From assembly GCF_010093595.1 (NCBI RefSeq), contig NW_022985446.1, forward strand, positions 1,544,303 to 1,608,302: a stretch of 64,000 bases of DNA, written 5' to 3'. Origin of the DNA: Mytilinidion resinicola. Taxonomy: Eukaryota; Ascomycota; Dothideomycetes; Mytilinidiales; Mytilinidiaceae. Numbering within the stretch: the first letter of the stretch is position 1; every line of letters starts with the position of its first letter. Under the pieces are notes generated by a model. That model was not told the origin of the DNA. It saw only the letters and a list, made by a program, of their open reading frames with translations, and ran no database searches. Below are positions 22,326 to 33,529 of this stretch, one piece after another. The translations under genes were made by a program, and so were the position numbers.

Positions 22326-23973
22326 GTACCCCTCTTCTAAACCTAAGTTTTTTAGGCGTTAAAGTTGTATTATATAGCCCTAGGGTAGTTAGCAGAAGCC
22401 TTCTGCGCAGGGCCCTTATAATTATATAATTATATATTAGGTAGCTCGGGTATATTAGAGTGCCGGCGATAATAATTAGCGGCAGCTATTATATCTTTAA
22501 GCTCTAAAGCAGGCTCCTAGAATAACTTATTATAGCCAGTCTATTTAATAAGGTATTTATATTGCTTCCGGTATTAGTTAAAGCAGAGGTCTTTAATATA
22601 GTTAATATAGTACTCCGGTTTACTATTAACCTTAATAGGTTTAGAAGGAGAGTTTTTTTTAGCTAGAAAGGTAATCTAAGAACAGGGCGGCAGGCTGTAG
22701 AAGGGAGATATAGAAGATAGGGTAGATCTTTATTATATTAGGCAGGCCTAATTAATAGGTGTATAGTAAAACCACTTATATAATTAGAAACTTTCTAAGG
22801 TTTTTCTAGTTAAGCTTTTTAGACTTTTATTTTATACAGATATTTTAGGCGTCTAGCCAGACTTTATTACTAACGCGGTAGAACGGTGTACTAGTACGCT
22901 AACGGTTAGCAAACTCTTTCTATATTACTTGTGCCTAAGTTATCTCTTTATAGATAAATTATTTAATATTAGTTATTTTATTAATTATCTAGTTAGCTTT
23001 ATAGGCTTACAGTATTTAATAAAAAGGGCGCTATATTCCTATAGAGGGTTTAAAGCCTATTTAAGGGTTCTATCCTATAATAGTAATAAATAGTATTACT
23101 GTAGTTAATTTAGATCTTATATTATTTACTTTAAATTAAGCTAATAGTAGCTAGGTTACCTAGTTATCTTACTAGTAATTTATATAGGCCCGGAGGACTT
23201 ATTCTAGTATAGAATTTACCTTCTCTATCTAGCTATCCGTTTTAGGGTAGAAGGCTAATAATAGTTAGGTTTTAATTTATAGTTGTCTATATAGTTTATC
23301 CTAAAATACGGAAATAAACTATAATTCTTAGTTAGAAACGCATATATTAGGAAGGCTGTAGTACACCTAAATATACCGGTAGAATAGGTTAGCAGTAGCT
23401 TAAGCTGTAATTATTTTATAAGAAATAATATATTAATACTTGCTTAGATAATCTACTATAACTATAATATTAGTGCAGCCTTTAGATTTAGGTAGATCTA
23501 TAATAAAATTAACTAAAACATCTCGCTAGCAGTATAGTAGAACCGGTAGTAGCTTTAGAAAGCTATTATACTTTTCTTTTAAAGCCTTTATATAGTAATA
23601 GGTATAATAACAGGCTATATATTAGCGGATTATCTTAAATATCCAGGGCTAGTAGTATTCTCTCTAGAGGATTTTAAAGGTCTTTCTGCGCTCTAGATAG
23701 CCGCCTATAGGTGAATTATATATATACTAAAAAAGCTTAATTTTTAGTTTATTATAGTTAGGAATTATAAGGTAATTATAGTAAAATAGTTTATTATTAC
23801 AGACTTTATATTTGCTTAAGGTAATTTTCTTTAAATATTAGGTTCTAGATTATATTAGCTCTAGGACTTCTTATATAAATTTATTATTTAGGTACTCTTC
23901 CTTAATAATTTCTTAAATTATACGATTAGTTTTTATAAGGTTTAACTCGGTAAATAACTTAGGGCGTAATAAG
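22326..23973 (-). pseudogene. 3' part of a second chromovirus pol, truncated at 23973
   Basis: It aligns with 9723-11390 of the first element, including the chromodomain region (about 22460-22590) and the integrase side of pol. The alignment stops where the LTR of the next element begins (23974), and the rest of the gene is not found on the far side of that element. RIP-mutated and non-functional. Confidence 0.65.
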
Positions 23974-24241
23974 TATTACGGCTTAAACGGTAAAGCTTAC
24001 TGCACAGCGTAACACGTAATATTAGGACCCGGCGAGAGGCCTTATTATAAGGGCCTATGTAAGCCTTAGCAGGAGTATACCTACTAACCGCCGCCCTGCC
24101 TTCTTATAGCTTCTTAAGCTACGTTTTATTATTTAACCCGCCTACCTGCTGTATATTATAGAACACGTAGTAAATTTAGTTATTACTTCTACCTACCTGC
24201 CCGAGCTAGCTAGGGCAATTCTACCGCCCGAGACCGTAATA
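23974..24241 (+). repeat. Left LTR, RIP-mutated
   Basis: 268 bp, TATTACGG to CCGTAATA; the un-mutated partner reads TGTCACGG to CCGTGACA. Confidence 0.85.
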
Positions 24242-27200
24242 TTATATAGCTCCTTACCCACCTAGCTATCTACCTGCACCGCCGACCTAATATCCTACCT
24301 TTTCCCCCTAGTTCTACCGGACAGCAAATCCGCGTTCGCCGCCTATATTACTAACCACGTATATAAATAGTACGAGTACTACCGCTAAATATATAAATAT
24401 ATTAATACCGCCCAGGAAAACCTTACTAAAAACCACTAAGCCGTACTCTGTATATAAGCCCTGGAATTAGAAATTAAGGAATATAAATAATAAAGCAACT
24501 AACTAAAGGTATAATTATAAGCTGTCCGTAAATACTAAAAGAAAGAAATAAAAGAGCTTATAAATAAACTAGCTTTAGCCCTTACTAAGAGATAGAAAGC
24601 AATTAATATAGCTATACCTACTGTCCGCACCGCCCTATAAACCCTAATACTGCAAGTACTAACTAAAAAAAATACAGCTAATATAGTATAAACGCCTCCG
24701 TCTACTTCTAATATATCTACTACCCCTACCCGGCTTTCTAAGAAATAACTTAACCCTAATAAGTTTATAGGTAACTAAAAGAACCTCTGCCGCTTCCTTT
24801 TTTAAATCTATAAGAAAATAACTGTTAACTAAAACCGCTTTCCTAACCCCTAAAGCTTAATATCCTATATAAATAGTTATTTAAGTGGAAACCTATACGC
24901 CTAAGTTCTGCTGTATATTATAAAAGGAAACTGTTAACTACCCGATTTTAAAGCTATTTTAGAACTTTTAAAATAAGTATATAAAAACCCTAACTAAGTC
25001 CGTAACTCCTGCACTAAACTATTCCGCCTCCGCTAAAATAATAAAGAATTTAGTATTTTTCTTACTAAATTCTAACGCCTAGCTTTAGAAGGAAAGCTTT
25101 TTAAAAAAGCTTTACTAACCCTTTTAGAAAAAGCTATTAACTATAAACTAAAAGGAATACTACTCTACTATAAACCCCCTAGTAGAAAATACTATATATT
25201 TATAAAGTTCCTTTAAAACCTAAATAACCGCCGCAAATAATATAAAGTATCTACTACTGCAACCCCGAAAATATACGCTAATATAAATTAAACCTATTAG
25301 GAAACACCCGTTTCTATAGGAATATAAACTGCTATACCCTAGTTATTACTAAGAGCGTCCGGCGCTATAAAAATTATAGAAGTCTCCGGAGACCTAATAA
25401 ATCTTTTAAAAGGTCGCTTAACTTAATATAAAAAGAAGGAATATTACTATTATAGATCTAAGAAATACTTTATCTATAACTGCCCTTAGCCTAATAAACG
25501 CTCTATCCGCTCCTGCTCTATTTATAAAAACGCGTTTTTCTAGAGCCCCTTACCGCCCTCTACTAAATATAGAACCTAAATACTACTAAAACCCGCTTCT
25601 CCCCTATTTTCTACTTTAATAAAAGGATTAAGCCTAATATAGGTTATAGCCAGGCTTATATACTGCGCACTATATAAGTATCCGCTGCTGCTATCTAAGG
25701 GATAACTATTAAAAAGGAACAGGTTATAAGAGCTAACCTGTTAATTATACCTGCACGTTTAGAATACTAGGGCCAGAGTATTCTAGTATATAGTATAATT
25801 AATAGTAGCTGTAAAGGGAAAGTACTAGTTAATAAAGACTAGGTAAAGTATTACTATATTCTAATAATTCCGCTTAAGTACCCTTTTTACCTAGAACTAG
25901 CCGATAGAGGTAATTCCGAAGCGGGTAAAGTAACCTATACTGTTTAGGTTTAATTATAAATAAATAAATATTTAGAGACCGTTTAAATAGGAGTAACTAA
26001 ACTAAGTTATTACCTAATTATTCTAGGAATCCTGTGGCTACGCCTGTATAATCCTATACTAGACTAGTCCTGTAATATACTATAGTTTATAAGCTAGTAC
26101 TATTATAAATACTATAATATACTGTAAAAAGCAACGCGTGTATAAGGAATTGCTAATATTCTAAAAAAAAACCGCCTAGAGTACCTGCTGCCTGCACTAA
26201 AAAACCTAGAAAAGAAGAATATAGCACCCGTTTCCTTACACGTATATAGCGCCTACCTATAAAGAGGATATAAACTCTTTTCTATATTACTAGATAATAT
26301 TAACTATATTCTATCTAAAAAAAAGGGCTTTAACCTAAACCGCCTGCCTAAAAAACTATAAAAGTTTACTAATATTTTTTCGCCTAAAAATGCTAACTAC
26401 CTGCTACTGCACCGCCTATATAACTATAAAATTAAGTTAGAAAAAGGAAAAACACCCTTTTTTAAACCCTTATACCTAATATTCTATAATAAGCTAATAG
26501 CTCTAAAAGAATAGGTAGCAGATAATCTAAAAAAAGGATTTATCCGCCCTAGCTCTTCGCCTACTGCGTTACCTGTATTATTTATAAAAAAGCCTAGAAA
26601 AGGCCTCCGCTTCTATATTAACTACCGAGCGCTAAATACTATAATAGTTAAGAACCGCTACCTGCTACTATTAATAAAGAAAACCTTAAGTAACCTAAAA
26701 AGGATAAAGTACTTTATAAAGATTAATATTATATCTGCCTTTAATAACCTATATATAAAAAAGGGTTAAAAATAGCTTACTATATTCCAAACCCGACTAG
26801 AACTGTTTAAAACCTTAGTAATACTATTTAGGCTTACTAGAGCCCCTGTAACGTTCTAATAATTTATAAATAATACTCTGCAAGAGCATTTTAATATTTT
26901 CTATACTGCTTACCTAGATAATATTCTAATTTATAGCCGGAACCGAACTAAACACCTAGAGTATATCTATACTATACTAAAACTACTATAAAAAGCAGGA
27001 CTCTATATAAAAATTAAGAAATATAAGTTTTTTACTAAAAAAACAATATTTCTAGGCATTATTATAGGAGCTAACGGCCTATAAATAGACCTAGAGAAAA
27101 TTAAAGCCGTAATAAACTAGAAGATACTAACTTGCCTAACTAATATATAAGCTTTTATAGGATTTAGAAACTTCTACCGCCGATTTATTAAAGACTTCTT

Positions 27201-29130
27201 AAAAATTATTACTCCGCTAGTACGCCTAATAAAAAAGGGTATTACTTTTATATAGAATACTACCTGTTAGAAAGCTTTTACTAAATTAAAAAAAGCCTTT
27301 ACCTCTGCACCTATTTTAGTACTATTTAACTAGAATAAGCCTATTATTATAAAAACGGATATATCTAATTATATTTTAGCTAGCGTCTTATTATAGTACA
27401 AAGACGACAGAATCCTGCGCCCTGTTGTATTTTTCTTAAAAAAGCACTTAGTTATAGAATATAACTATAAGATATATAATAAGGAACTGCTTACTATTAT
27501 TTAATACTTTAAAGAATAGAAACTAGAGCTTAAAAGCGCTGCCTTACCTATTAAAGTTATTACTAACTACTATAATCTAAAGTACTTTATAATAATAAAA
27601 CTACTAAACCGCCGCCAGGCCTGCTGGTCTAAATTCCTGTCCTATTTTAACTTTAAAATCACGTATTAACCCGGAAAACTTAAGGTAAAGCCTAATTCTC
27701 TAACTAGAAGGTTAGAGAACCTGCCTAAAAAAGGGGATAAATATCTCTGCTACTAGAGCCAGATAATTCTAAAGAGATTAAACTTTAAAAATAAAATAGA
27801 AAAGAAAACTATAAGGAAAATAACCTTTAAAAATAAAGCTAAAATAATAGCTCTAGCACCTATAAAAACCTAGTAAAAAGGCTTATTACTAACTTTTCTA
27901 GACAACACCCTATAAGATAAATAAAAGACTAAGGGAAATATAGAACTACCCTCTATAATTGCCGCCCTGCTAAGAATAGTATATAAAAAAGACCCTATTC
28001 TGCTATTAGTTCTAAAAGCCTTAAAAAAAGGACACTGCTATTATATAAAGCTTATATTAGCTAAATACTAAAAAAAAGGTAGATACCTATACTATTAGAA
28101 CTGCCTATATATACCTAACTATAATAAACTAAAGGTAGAACTTCTGCGCATATACTATAGGAACGCTATTACTAGCTACCCTAGAAAATCTAAAATATAT
28201 AGCCTAATAGCCTGCAGTTACTACTAGCCCGGAATACTACTTTATATAGACTATTAGGTTAGGAACTGCTAAATATATAAAAGAACTACTTTATTATAAA
28301 AAGCCTATTAGGGTATTCTAAAGCCGCTGCCTATTTCTAAAAAAGCCTAGCGTAATATATTAATAGATTTTATTACGCACCTGCTATATAGCGGAAAGTA
28401 TAATATAATCCTTATTATAGTAGACCGCCTAACTAAAATAAAATACTTTCTTACCTATAAAGGGACCTGCAACGCGGAAGATATTATAAAACTTTTCCTA
28501 AAAAATATTTAGAAACTATACAGCCTGCCTGCCTCTATTATATTTAACTAAAGGCCCTAGTTTATAGCTAAATTCTAGAGATACCTAACTAGCCGCCTAA
28601 GAATTAACTGCCTACTATTAACTATATACTACCTCGAAACTAATAGCTAGACTAAGAGAGCTAATACTATCCTAGAATAGTACTTACGGGCATATATATC
28701 CTATTTATAGGATAACTAGGCTAAATAGCTGCTTTTAGCTAAACTGTTAATTAATACTATAAATTCTAAAAGCACTTATATCTCCCCCTTTTTTATAAAC
28801 TACGGCTTCTACCTATATCTAGGTTTTAAGCCGGTTAAACTGTTAACCCGCCCGCCTGCTAGAAATACTAAGCGCTTTGCTAAGTATATAGAAGAGATTC
28901 TGGAATATCTAAAGTCTAAACTTACTGCCTTCTATACCTAATATAAGGATAATATAAACTATAACTGTTGCCCTGCTTATAACTATTAAGTTAACAACTT
29001 AGTATAGTTAAATGCTAAGAATATTAAAACCCTCCGCCCCTAGAAGAAGCTAGATTGGAAGAATCTTAGACCGTTCCGCATAGAGAAGGTCGTCAGCCCT
29101 TACGTATACTGCCTAACCTTACCGGAGAGC
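24242..29130 (+). pseudogene. gag-pol of the gypsy element, RIP-destroyed
   Basis: Plus-strand remnants in the usual order. A gag zinc knuckle remnant lies at about 25440-25495 (C-terminal Asn-Cys-Pro). Reverse transcriptase lies at about 26500-27060, with Tyr-Arg-Ala-Leu-Asn and a degenerate Tyr-Leu-Asp-Asn catalytic box followed by Ile-Leu-Ile-Tyr-Ser. RNase H starts at about 27300. Integrase at about 28330-28700 has Asp-Phe-Ile-Thr and Ile-Ile-Val-Asp-Arg-Leu-Thr-Lys segments. Many TAG/TAA stops replace Gln and Trp codons, which is the RIP pattern. Confidence 0.75.
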
Positions 29131-29430
29131 ATGCGCAACCACAACATCTTCCACGTTAGTTTACTAAGACCTGCCGCGAATGATCCGCTGCCCGGCCAGC
29201 GTCAAGAACCACCGCCGCCAGTTGAAGTCGAAGGCTTGGAGGAGTGGGAAGTCGAGGAAGTTGTCGACTCTCGATGGGAGCGTCGCGGTTGTGGCCGCCC
29301 CCGCCTGAAGTACACGGTGAAGTGGACCGGATACAACGAAGTCACAGAAGAGCCCGCTGACTATCTGGAACATGCCGAGGAAGCTATCCGGTCGTTCCAC
29401 CGCCGTTACCCTGAAAAGCCCGGTCCTTAG
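29131..29430 (+). CDS. Un-mutated C-terminal part of gypsy pol with chromodomain
   Basis: A 99-residue open frame. [12 protein letters not shown] is the conserved end of gypsy integrases. A Pro/Glu-rich linker follows, then a chromodomain (about residues 40-90: [19 protein letters not shown], a [16 protein letters not shown] helix). The ATG is internal to pol, so this is not an independent gene. Its normal base composition contrasts with the RIP-mutated upstream part. It ends at TAG 29428-29430, 35 bases before the right LTR, with a GGAGGGGAGTAC polypurine tract at about 29453-29464. Confidence 0.75.
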   Translation: MRNHNIFHVSLLRPAANDPLPGQRQEPPPPVEVEGLEEWEVEEVVDSRWERRGCGRPRLKYTVKWTGYNEVTEEPADYLEHAEEAIRSFHRRYPEKPGP

Positions 29431-29465
29431 GCCTCAACGGAGTTCGGCCGTAAGGAGGGGAGTAC

Positions 29466-29733
29466 TGTCACGGCTTGAACGGTGAAGCTTGCTGCACAGC
29501 GTAACACGTGATGTTAGGACCCGGCGAGAGGCCTTGTTGCAAGGGCCTATGCGAGCCTTGGCAGGAGTATACCTGCCGACCGCCGCCCTGCCTCCTTGTA
29601 GCTCCTTGAGCTACGTCTTGTTATTCAACCCGCCTGCCTGCCGTGCATTATAGAACACGTAGTGAATTCAGTTATTACTTCTACCTACCTGCCCGAGCTA
29701 GCTAGGGCAATCCTGCCGCCCGAGACCGTGACA
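29466..29733 (+). repeat. Right LTR, un-mutated
   Basis: 268 bp, TGTCACGG to CCGTGACA. It differs from the left LTR only by RIP-type transitions. Confidence 0.85.
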
Positions 29734-30142
29734 CAACCTGGCCGGCACCGCGCTTATCTAGCAGCTTATTGGCCATATCTTGTACAGCGCTTAACCGCGG
29801 TGCAAATCCTCTTGAATCCAGGTCAATTATATGTTGAATAATAACTGATTCCTCTAGCTTTGTAAGCTTCTTTGAATTGGGCTCGCAATCGCGTCGGGAG
29901 GTTGTTCCGGCGCGTCGTCGTTGAAGCGTGCTTCTAGGGACTTCGAAGGTTGTTGCAGCTTGTCGCTCGCTTTGAATTTGGTTCTTATTGATTGCTGAGA
30001 TAGCTAGGCATATTAGGCCTTCGCTTTGGACTAGTTGCGCGTTGTGTTGTTGAGGCATGATAGTTAAAAGTCAACAGAGCGCGTTTTGGTGATGGGGTGG
30101 CCCGCTCGCTTGGGTGGCCCGCTCGCTTGTGGAGTACGTTAC
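29734..30142 (-). pseudogene. Truncated pogo-type transposon: terminal repeat plus transposase N-terminus
   Basis: On the minus strand the element starts near 30142 with the inverse of GAGTACGTTAC and a doubled GGCCCGCTCGCTTG terminal repeat. The transposase begins at ATG 30058: a Gln-rich start, then an ISAINKNQIQSERQAA helix-turn-helix segment (psq/CENP-B type), then LDSRGFAPRLSAVQDMANKL. At 29733 it runs into the LTR, and the frame continues for about ten meaningless residues. The DDE catalytic part is missing. There is no RIP here. It matches the decayed N-terminus at 15640-15970. Confidence 0.7.
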
Positions 30143-32331
30143 CTTACTTAAAATATAACACGCCGGTCACTATGTTCACACGCTGCGACTTAGCGCCAAT
30201 ACTCGAGTTGCAGCACTACAACCTAGGATCAACAACTTATATGCCAGTAACGTATCAGGATAGCATGCTAATACAGGAGGAAGTAACAGGTAGTGCAACA
30301 GCAGTGCTGCAGCACGGTATTAGTACTGCATTAAGTAATAGGATGTCACCAGCAACGTATCAAGAGAGCTGCCACGTTAAGCTCCCGGGGGTGGCCCCCC
30401 TTCCTTCTCCTAGTATATAAACAACGAGCTAGACACCTATAGAAATCAGAGTTCAGAGCCAATTTCAACCTGAGTCCAATGGTGTACCTCAGCTCTTCCA
30501 TCGTTCGATTTGGGAACAAACCCAACACCCTGGAGATCTGTCCGAACCTTATTACTTCTGTCTTCCCCTAGGCACATGCCGTAGCAACTGCTTCACTCAT
30601 AACCTGAGCCCGCTCTTCTCGTAAATGCATTACTAAATCACTGACCACCTGGCAAGAGCGTGCTCAACATCCTGCCAAGTCTGCTAATCACTGCCATACT
30701 CTTAGGAAAGTTACTTGCGCAAGCTCAGCAAAGAGAGAACTACAAAAGAAGGATATAAGATAGGAATCTGAGTGCGTCACTTAACGAAGCATGCTGGCAA
30801 TATTAAAGAGGTTGTGTGCTGCTTCCATCAGTCTCTGATGAAGTCACGTGCTGCTGGTCCTTGGCGCTAGATAGCAGTCTCTGGTCGCCTGTTTGGACGA
30901 GGGGCCAAACCAAGGAGCGAGAATCCGCCGCTAAAGCCACAATCCATACCCGAGCTTACTCCGCAGGAACACCTCACGACGGTGCGGCGTCGTCGCAGGG
31001 CAGCAGAGCAGAGTCGCAGAAAGCTCCACCTCTTCTTTGCTTTGTAGAAATGGTTCGCCAGGAAAGTGGTATTACTGAGCTACTTGCTACGCGCAATTTT
31101 TCGGCCAACGGATGCAAATGACACTGTGCTGCGCGGTCAATCAATATAACTAGACTTAATTTGGTGTCAGGTGGAACTAAATGCTAAAGGTTCTACTCTG
31201 AGACTTACCTTATGGAGGGTATTTTGAATTAAGAGGCTGTCTTCTCAAACAACATTTAAGAACGATGTTGTGATTTACGGCACATAACGTCTTAGCATAC
31301 ACAGTGTATTGAAGCCTTCGTTTTGGGTAGTTAGGGATACTTCAGCTACGATGTTTAAAGAGGTGGTTTCTATTGGTCAAGTGCGCATTTAACCGCAGTA
31401 TTGGGAACACTAATCTTTATGAAAGCGCATGCAAAACCGTCCGGAGTGTCCGCCTAAAATCACTGCTTTTCATAGTCCCAGGTTAGTCAGATAAGCTGCA
31501 GTCGCTCAAAGCGGGGCTGACCAATGGTAAGCTTGCGTGTTGGAAGACGCGGCTCTACAAAAACATGTAAGCCATCGCGGTGTGCTAATACACGAGAATT
31601 AATGATTGGAAAATCTTTCTCGTACCTGCAAGCCCGAGTGTTGATGCATGCATGATTAAGGCAAGCATACGCGCATCCCACGTGATGTTACGAACAACCG
31701 CGAAAGGCTCTGTACAGAACAGAGGGCCTCGGGGGCAAGGTGCAGGAACCAAGTTACCAAGACCCATGACAGGACACACGTGACCAGGGGTCACGTGGGT
31801 GATCTTACTGATCTCGCTTGGCAAGGACAGAGTAGAGAGATCAGGACCAAATTGTATGAAGGGCGGAAAGCTATAAGAGTCTGGAGGATTCCCTATTGTC
31901 TTTCTCTCCTTCGTACTCAATCTTGTTTATGTATCTAGCATACTGAACTTAACGGCAATCTTACGACTCAAGTTTTTTGACTATCTTTACACACTTCCAA
32001 TACTACTGAAGCCAGCTCCCTTCCAACGTTCTACTTATTCACACTCGAACCTCGCGTCACGTGCTAGTCCGTGACGAAGTATACCAGCAGGTGAGTAGAA
32101 ACCTAACCGTCCGGACTATCCCCTCGAAGACCCTTGGTGTGATCTTTAGGTGAATGGGCAGTTCATAACACGTGGTTCCTCGGCGACCTCAGCTTATCCG
32201 CCCCCACTAACATCCGCCTGCATTGTAGTAGAGGCGCTGAGGGAAATAAGACGGCCGCGACTCTTGCTTCACGACTCTCTAGAGGCTAAAACCGTGCGAT
32301 ATTAGCCGCATAGACAATACGAGATTCAACT
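30143..32331. other. Intergenic region upstream of membrane-protein copy E
   Basis: No supported gene. Frames at 30097-30420, 30816-31121 and 31585-31920 show no motifs. The core GCTGACCAATGGTAAGC repeat seen at 669-690 recurs at 31515-31532. A TATAAGAG box and pyrimidine-rich stretch near 31870-31920, after TGTTACGAAC at 31686, could be a solo LTR, but no matching end was found. Confidence 0.4.
31777..31797. promoter_or_regulatory. Perfect palindrome with two CACGTG boxes
   Basis: CACGTGACC and its inverse GGTCACGTG are separated by AGG. CACGTG is the core site of bHLH factors (Cbf1/Pho4/NUC-1 class). It lies 535 bases upstream of membrane-protein copy E. Regulatory use is inference only. 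Confidence 0.3.
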
Positions 32332-32740
32332 ATGTCTAAGGAAGAGATGTTGGCTGTTGTCTTCGGGGTCTTGACCTTGCTCGTTACCGGCGCAGGGATA
32401 AGGTTCAAGCACTCAATATGCGGCTGCTTTATCGCCATCGTTCGGAGAAGGCATTGAATTCGGGGTAAGCAGTCCTAATTTTCTATTCCATGACACATCC
32501 ATTCAATTTCTGTCCCCAGGTCTGTTCTGCAAGATGAAAGATAATGTATCAAGGGCTGCACAAGACTGACCAATCGCAGGCGACCGGGACCTTGAAGCGT
32601 CACGGCCCCCAAGCAATTTGGTACGCACCGAGTACCTGGACTACTTTCATCGCCCTGCCATACCGTCGCCGTTTGATCTCAGTCGCACAGAACAGCTAGA
32701 ATAGCAGCAGGAAAGAGACCGAGAGGAGCCAACGTCATGA
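32332..32740 (+). pseudogene. Small membrane protein family copy E, two premature stops
   Basis: Exon 1 (32332-32464) is 133 nt, the same as in copies A and D. It has MSKEEM, a hydrophobic AVVFGVLTLLVTGAGI span, an RFKHSICGCF step and RRRH. A TGA at 32455-32457 replaces the Arg (CGA) codon of copy D. The intron 32465-32579 has a GTAAGC donor and a GACTGACCAATCGCAG end. Exon 2 (32580-32740) keeps the frame (GDRDLE, EYLDYFHRPA, PFDLSRTEQLE), then has TAG at 32702-32704 where copy D has TGG, and ends at TGA 32738-32740. Both lesions are single transitions. The similarity to copy D covers both exons and the intron 3' end. The first stop would leave a 41-residue anchor. Confidence 0.7.
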
Positions 32741-32993
32741 TACACGCGTTTTCAGGGGATGCGTTCCGCCTTCGAATATGGAGGGTGCGGGGGGTTTAAT
32801 ATCACCGCTGGATGAAAGTCGTCAATGTTTTGAGAAATCCATGCTATTCTTGATGCATTGTGTGGGCGTGATTCTACTGGTGTATCTTGGAGAGGATGAA
32901 GGAGGAGAAGTTAGGCGAGGCTGAGGTTGATGTTGGGACGCCAAGATTTCAGGGGCTAGCCCCGGTTCGATATTCTACTAGCGCAATAGAGTA

Positions 32994-33270
32994 CAAGGGG
33001 CGCGGCCAAGTGCATATTCCGGACACCAGCTAACGTACGCGAGGCGACGAACATCAAAACCACCAGTTTTTGGTACATTGGAGGAGCTATACCACAACAA
33101 CTACAACCATCGATTACGATCCAGGTGGGTAGATGTATCTGTCTGTGTATCTTAGTGATAATTATCGAAGAAAAAAAATTTATTAACCGATACTGGGTGG
33201 TGCGAAGCAACTTTTAAGATTTGGGTGAGATGCTTACGTAACCGGAATATGCACTTCGCCGCGCCCCTTG
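32994..33270. mobile_element. 277-bp TA-flanked MITE in the duplicated HET promoter
   Basis: Terminal inverted repeats of about 29 bp (CAAGGGGCGCGGC at the left, inverse GCCGCGCCCCTTG at the right) are flanked by TA on both sides (32992-32993 and 33271-33272). The paralogous block at 6080-6100 reads straight through without it (GCGCAATATAGTA, GCTTCG), which is an empty site confirming insertion. TA duplication points to Tc1/mariner-type mobilisation. It shares the CAAGGGG terminus with the MITE at 36392. Confidence 0.8.
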
Positions 33271-33272
33271 TA

Positions 33273-33480
33273 ACTTCGATTCCTTTGCGCCTCTGCTGCC
33301 TCAGCCTCTTGCACTCAGCATCAACCATCAAGACTTCGGAACAAGATATAAGCAGCTTTTTAGGCTCCGCAGCCACCGCCAAAATCATTGGAGCGTGTTT
33401 CTCTAGACCCGCGCAAAACCTGAAGTTCCAACAACGCAACTCCGTACTCATACGCGCGGCTAGATACCTTGCTATGCACC
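33273..33480 (+). pseudogene. Orphan promoter and first codons of the first HET gene
   Basis: This matches 6095-6310: the CCTCTGCTGCCTCAGCCTC tract, the leader, a GCCACCGCC step before the start, and the first ~30 codons (CAACTCCGTACTCATAC region). The ATG has become ATC (about 33384) and the frame is lost. Similarity ends near 33480, after which a different HET gene begins at 33530. Confidence 0.65.
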
Positions 33481-33529
33481 CCTTCCCTATTTGTTTGCCT
33501 TAGCTCCGGCCTGGCGACTGTCTTAAAGA

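Larger units (their letters stand above)
23974..29733 (+). mobile_element. Ty3/gypsy LTR retrotransposon, chimeric RIP state, mismatched flanks
   Basis: Two 268-bp LTRs (23974-24241 and 29466-29733) bound a plus-strand gag-pol region. The 5-bp flanks differ (ATAAG left, CAACC right). The left flank is a chromovirus copy and the right flank is a pogo transposase, and neither continues on the other side. The left LTR and interior up to about 29040 are strongly RIP-mutated, while 29050-29733 is not. Confidence 0.8.

Noticed and set aside
30097..30420. 107-codon frame after the truncated pogo element
   Set aside because: Starts inside the transposon terminal repeat and has no recognisable motif.
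31686..32080. Possible solo LTR with TGTTACG start and TATAAGAG box
   Set aside because: No matching terminus, target duplication or second copy in the window.
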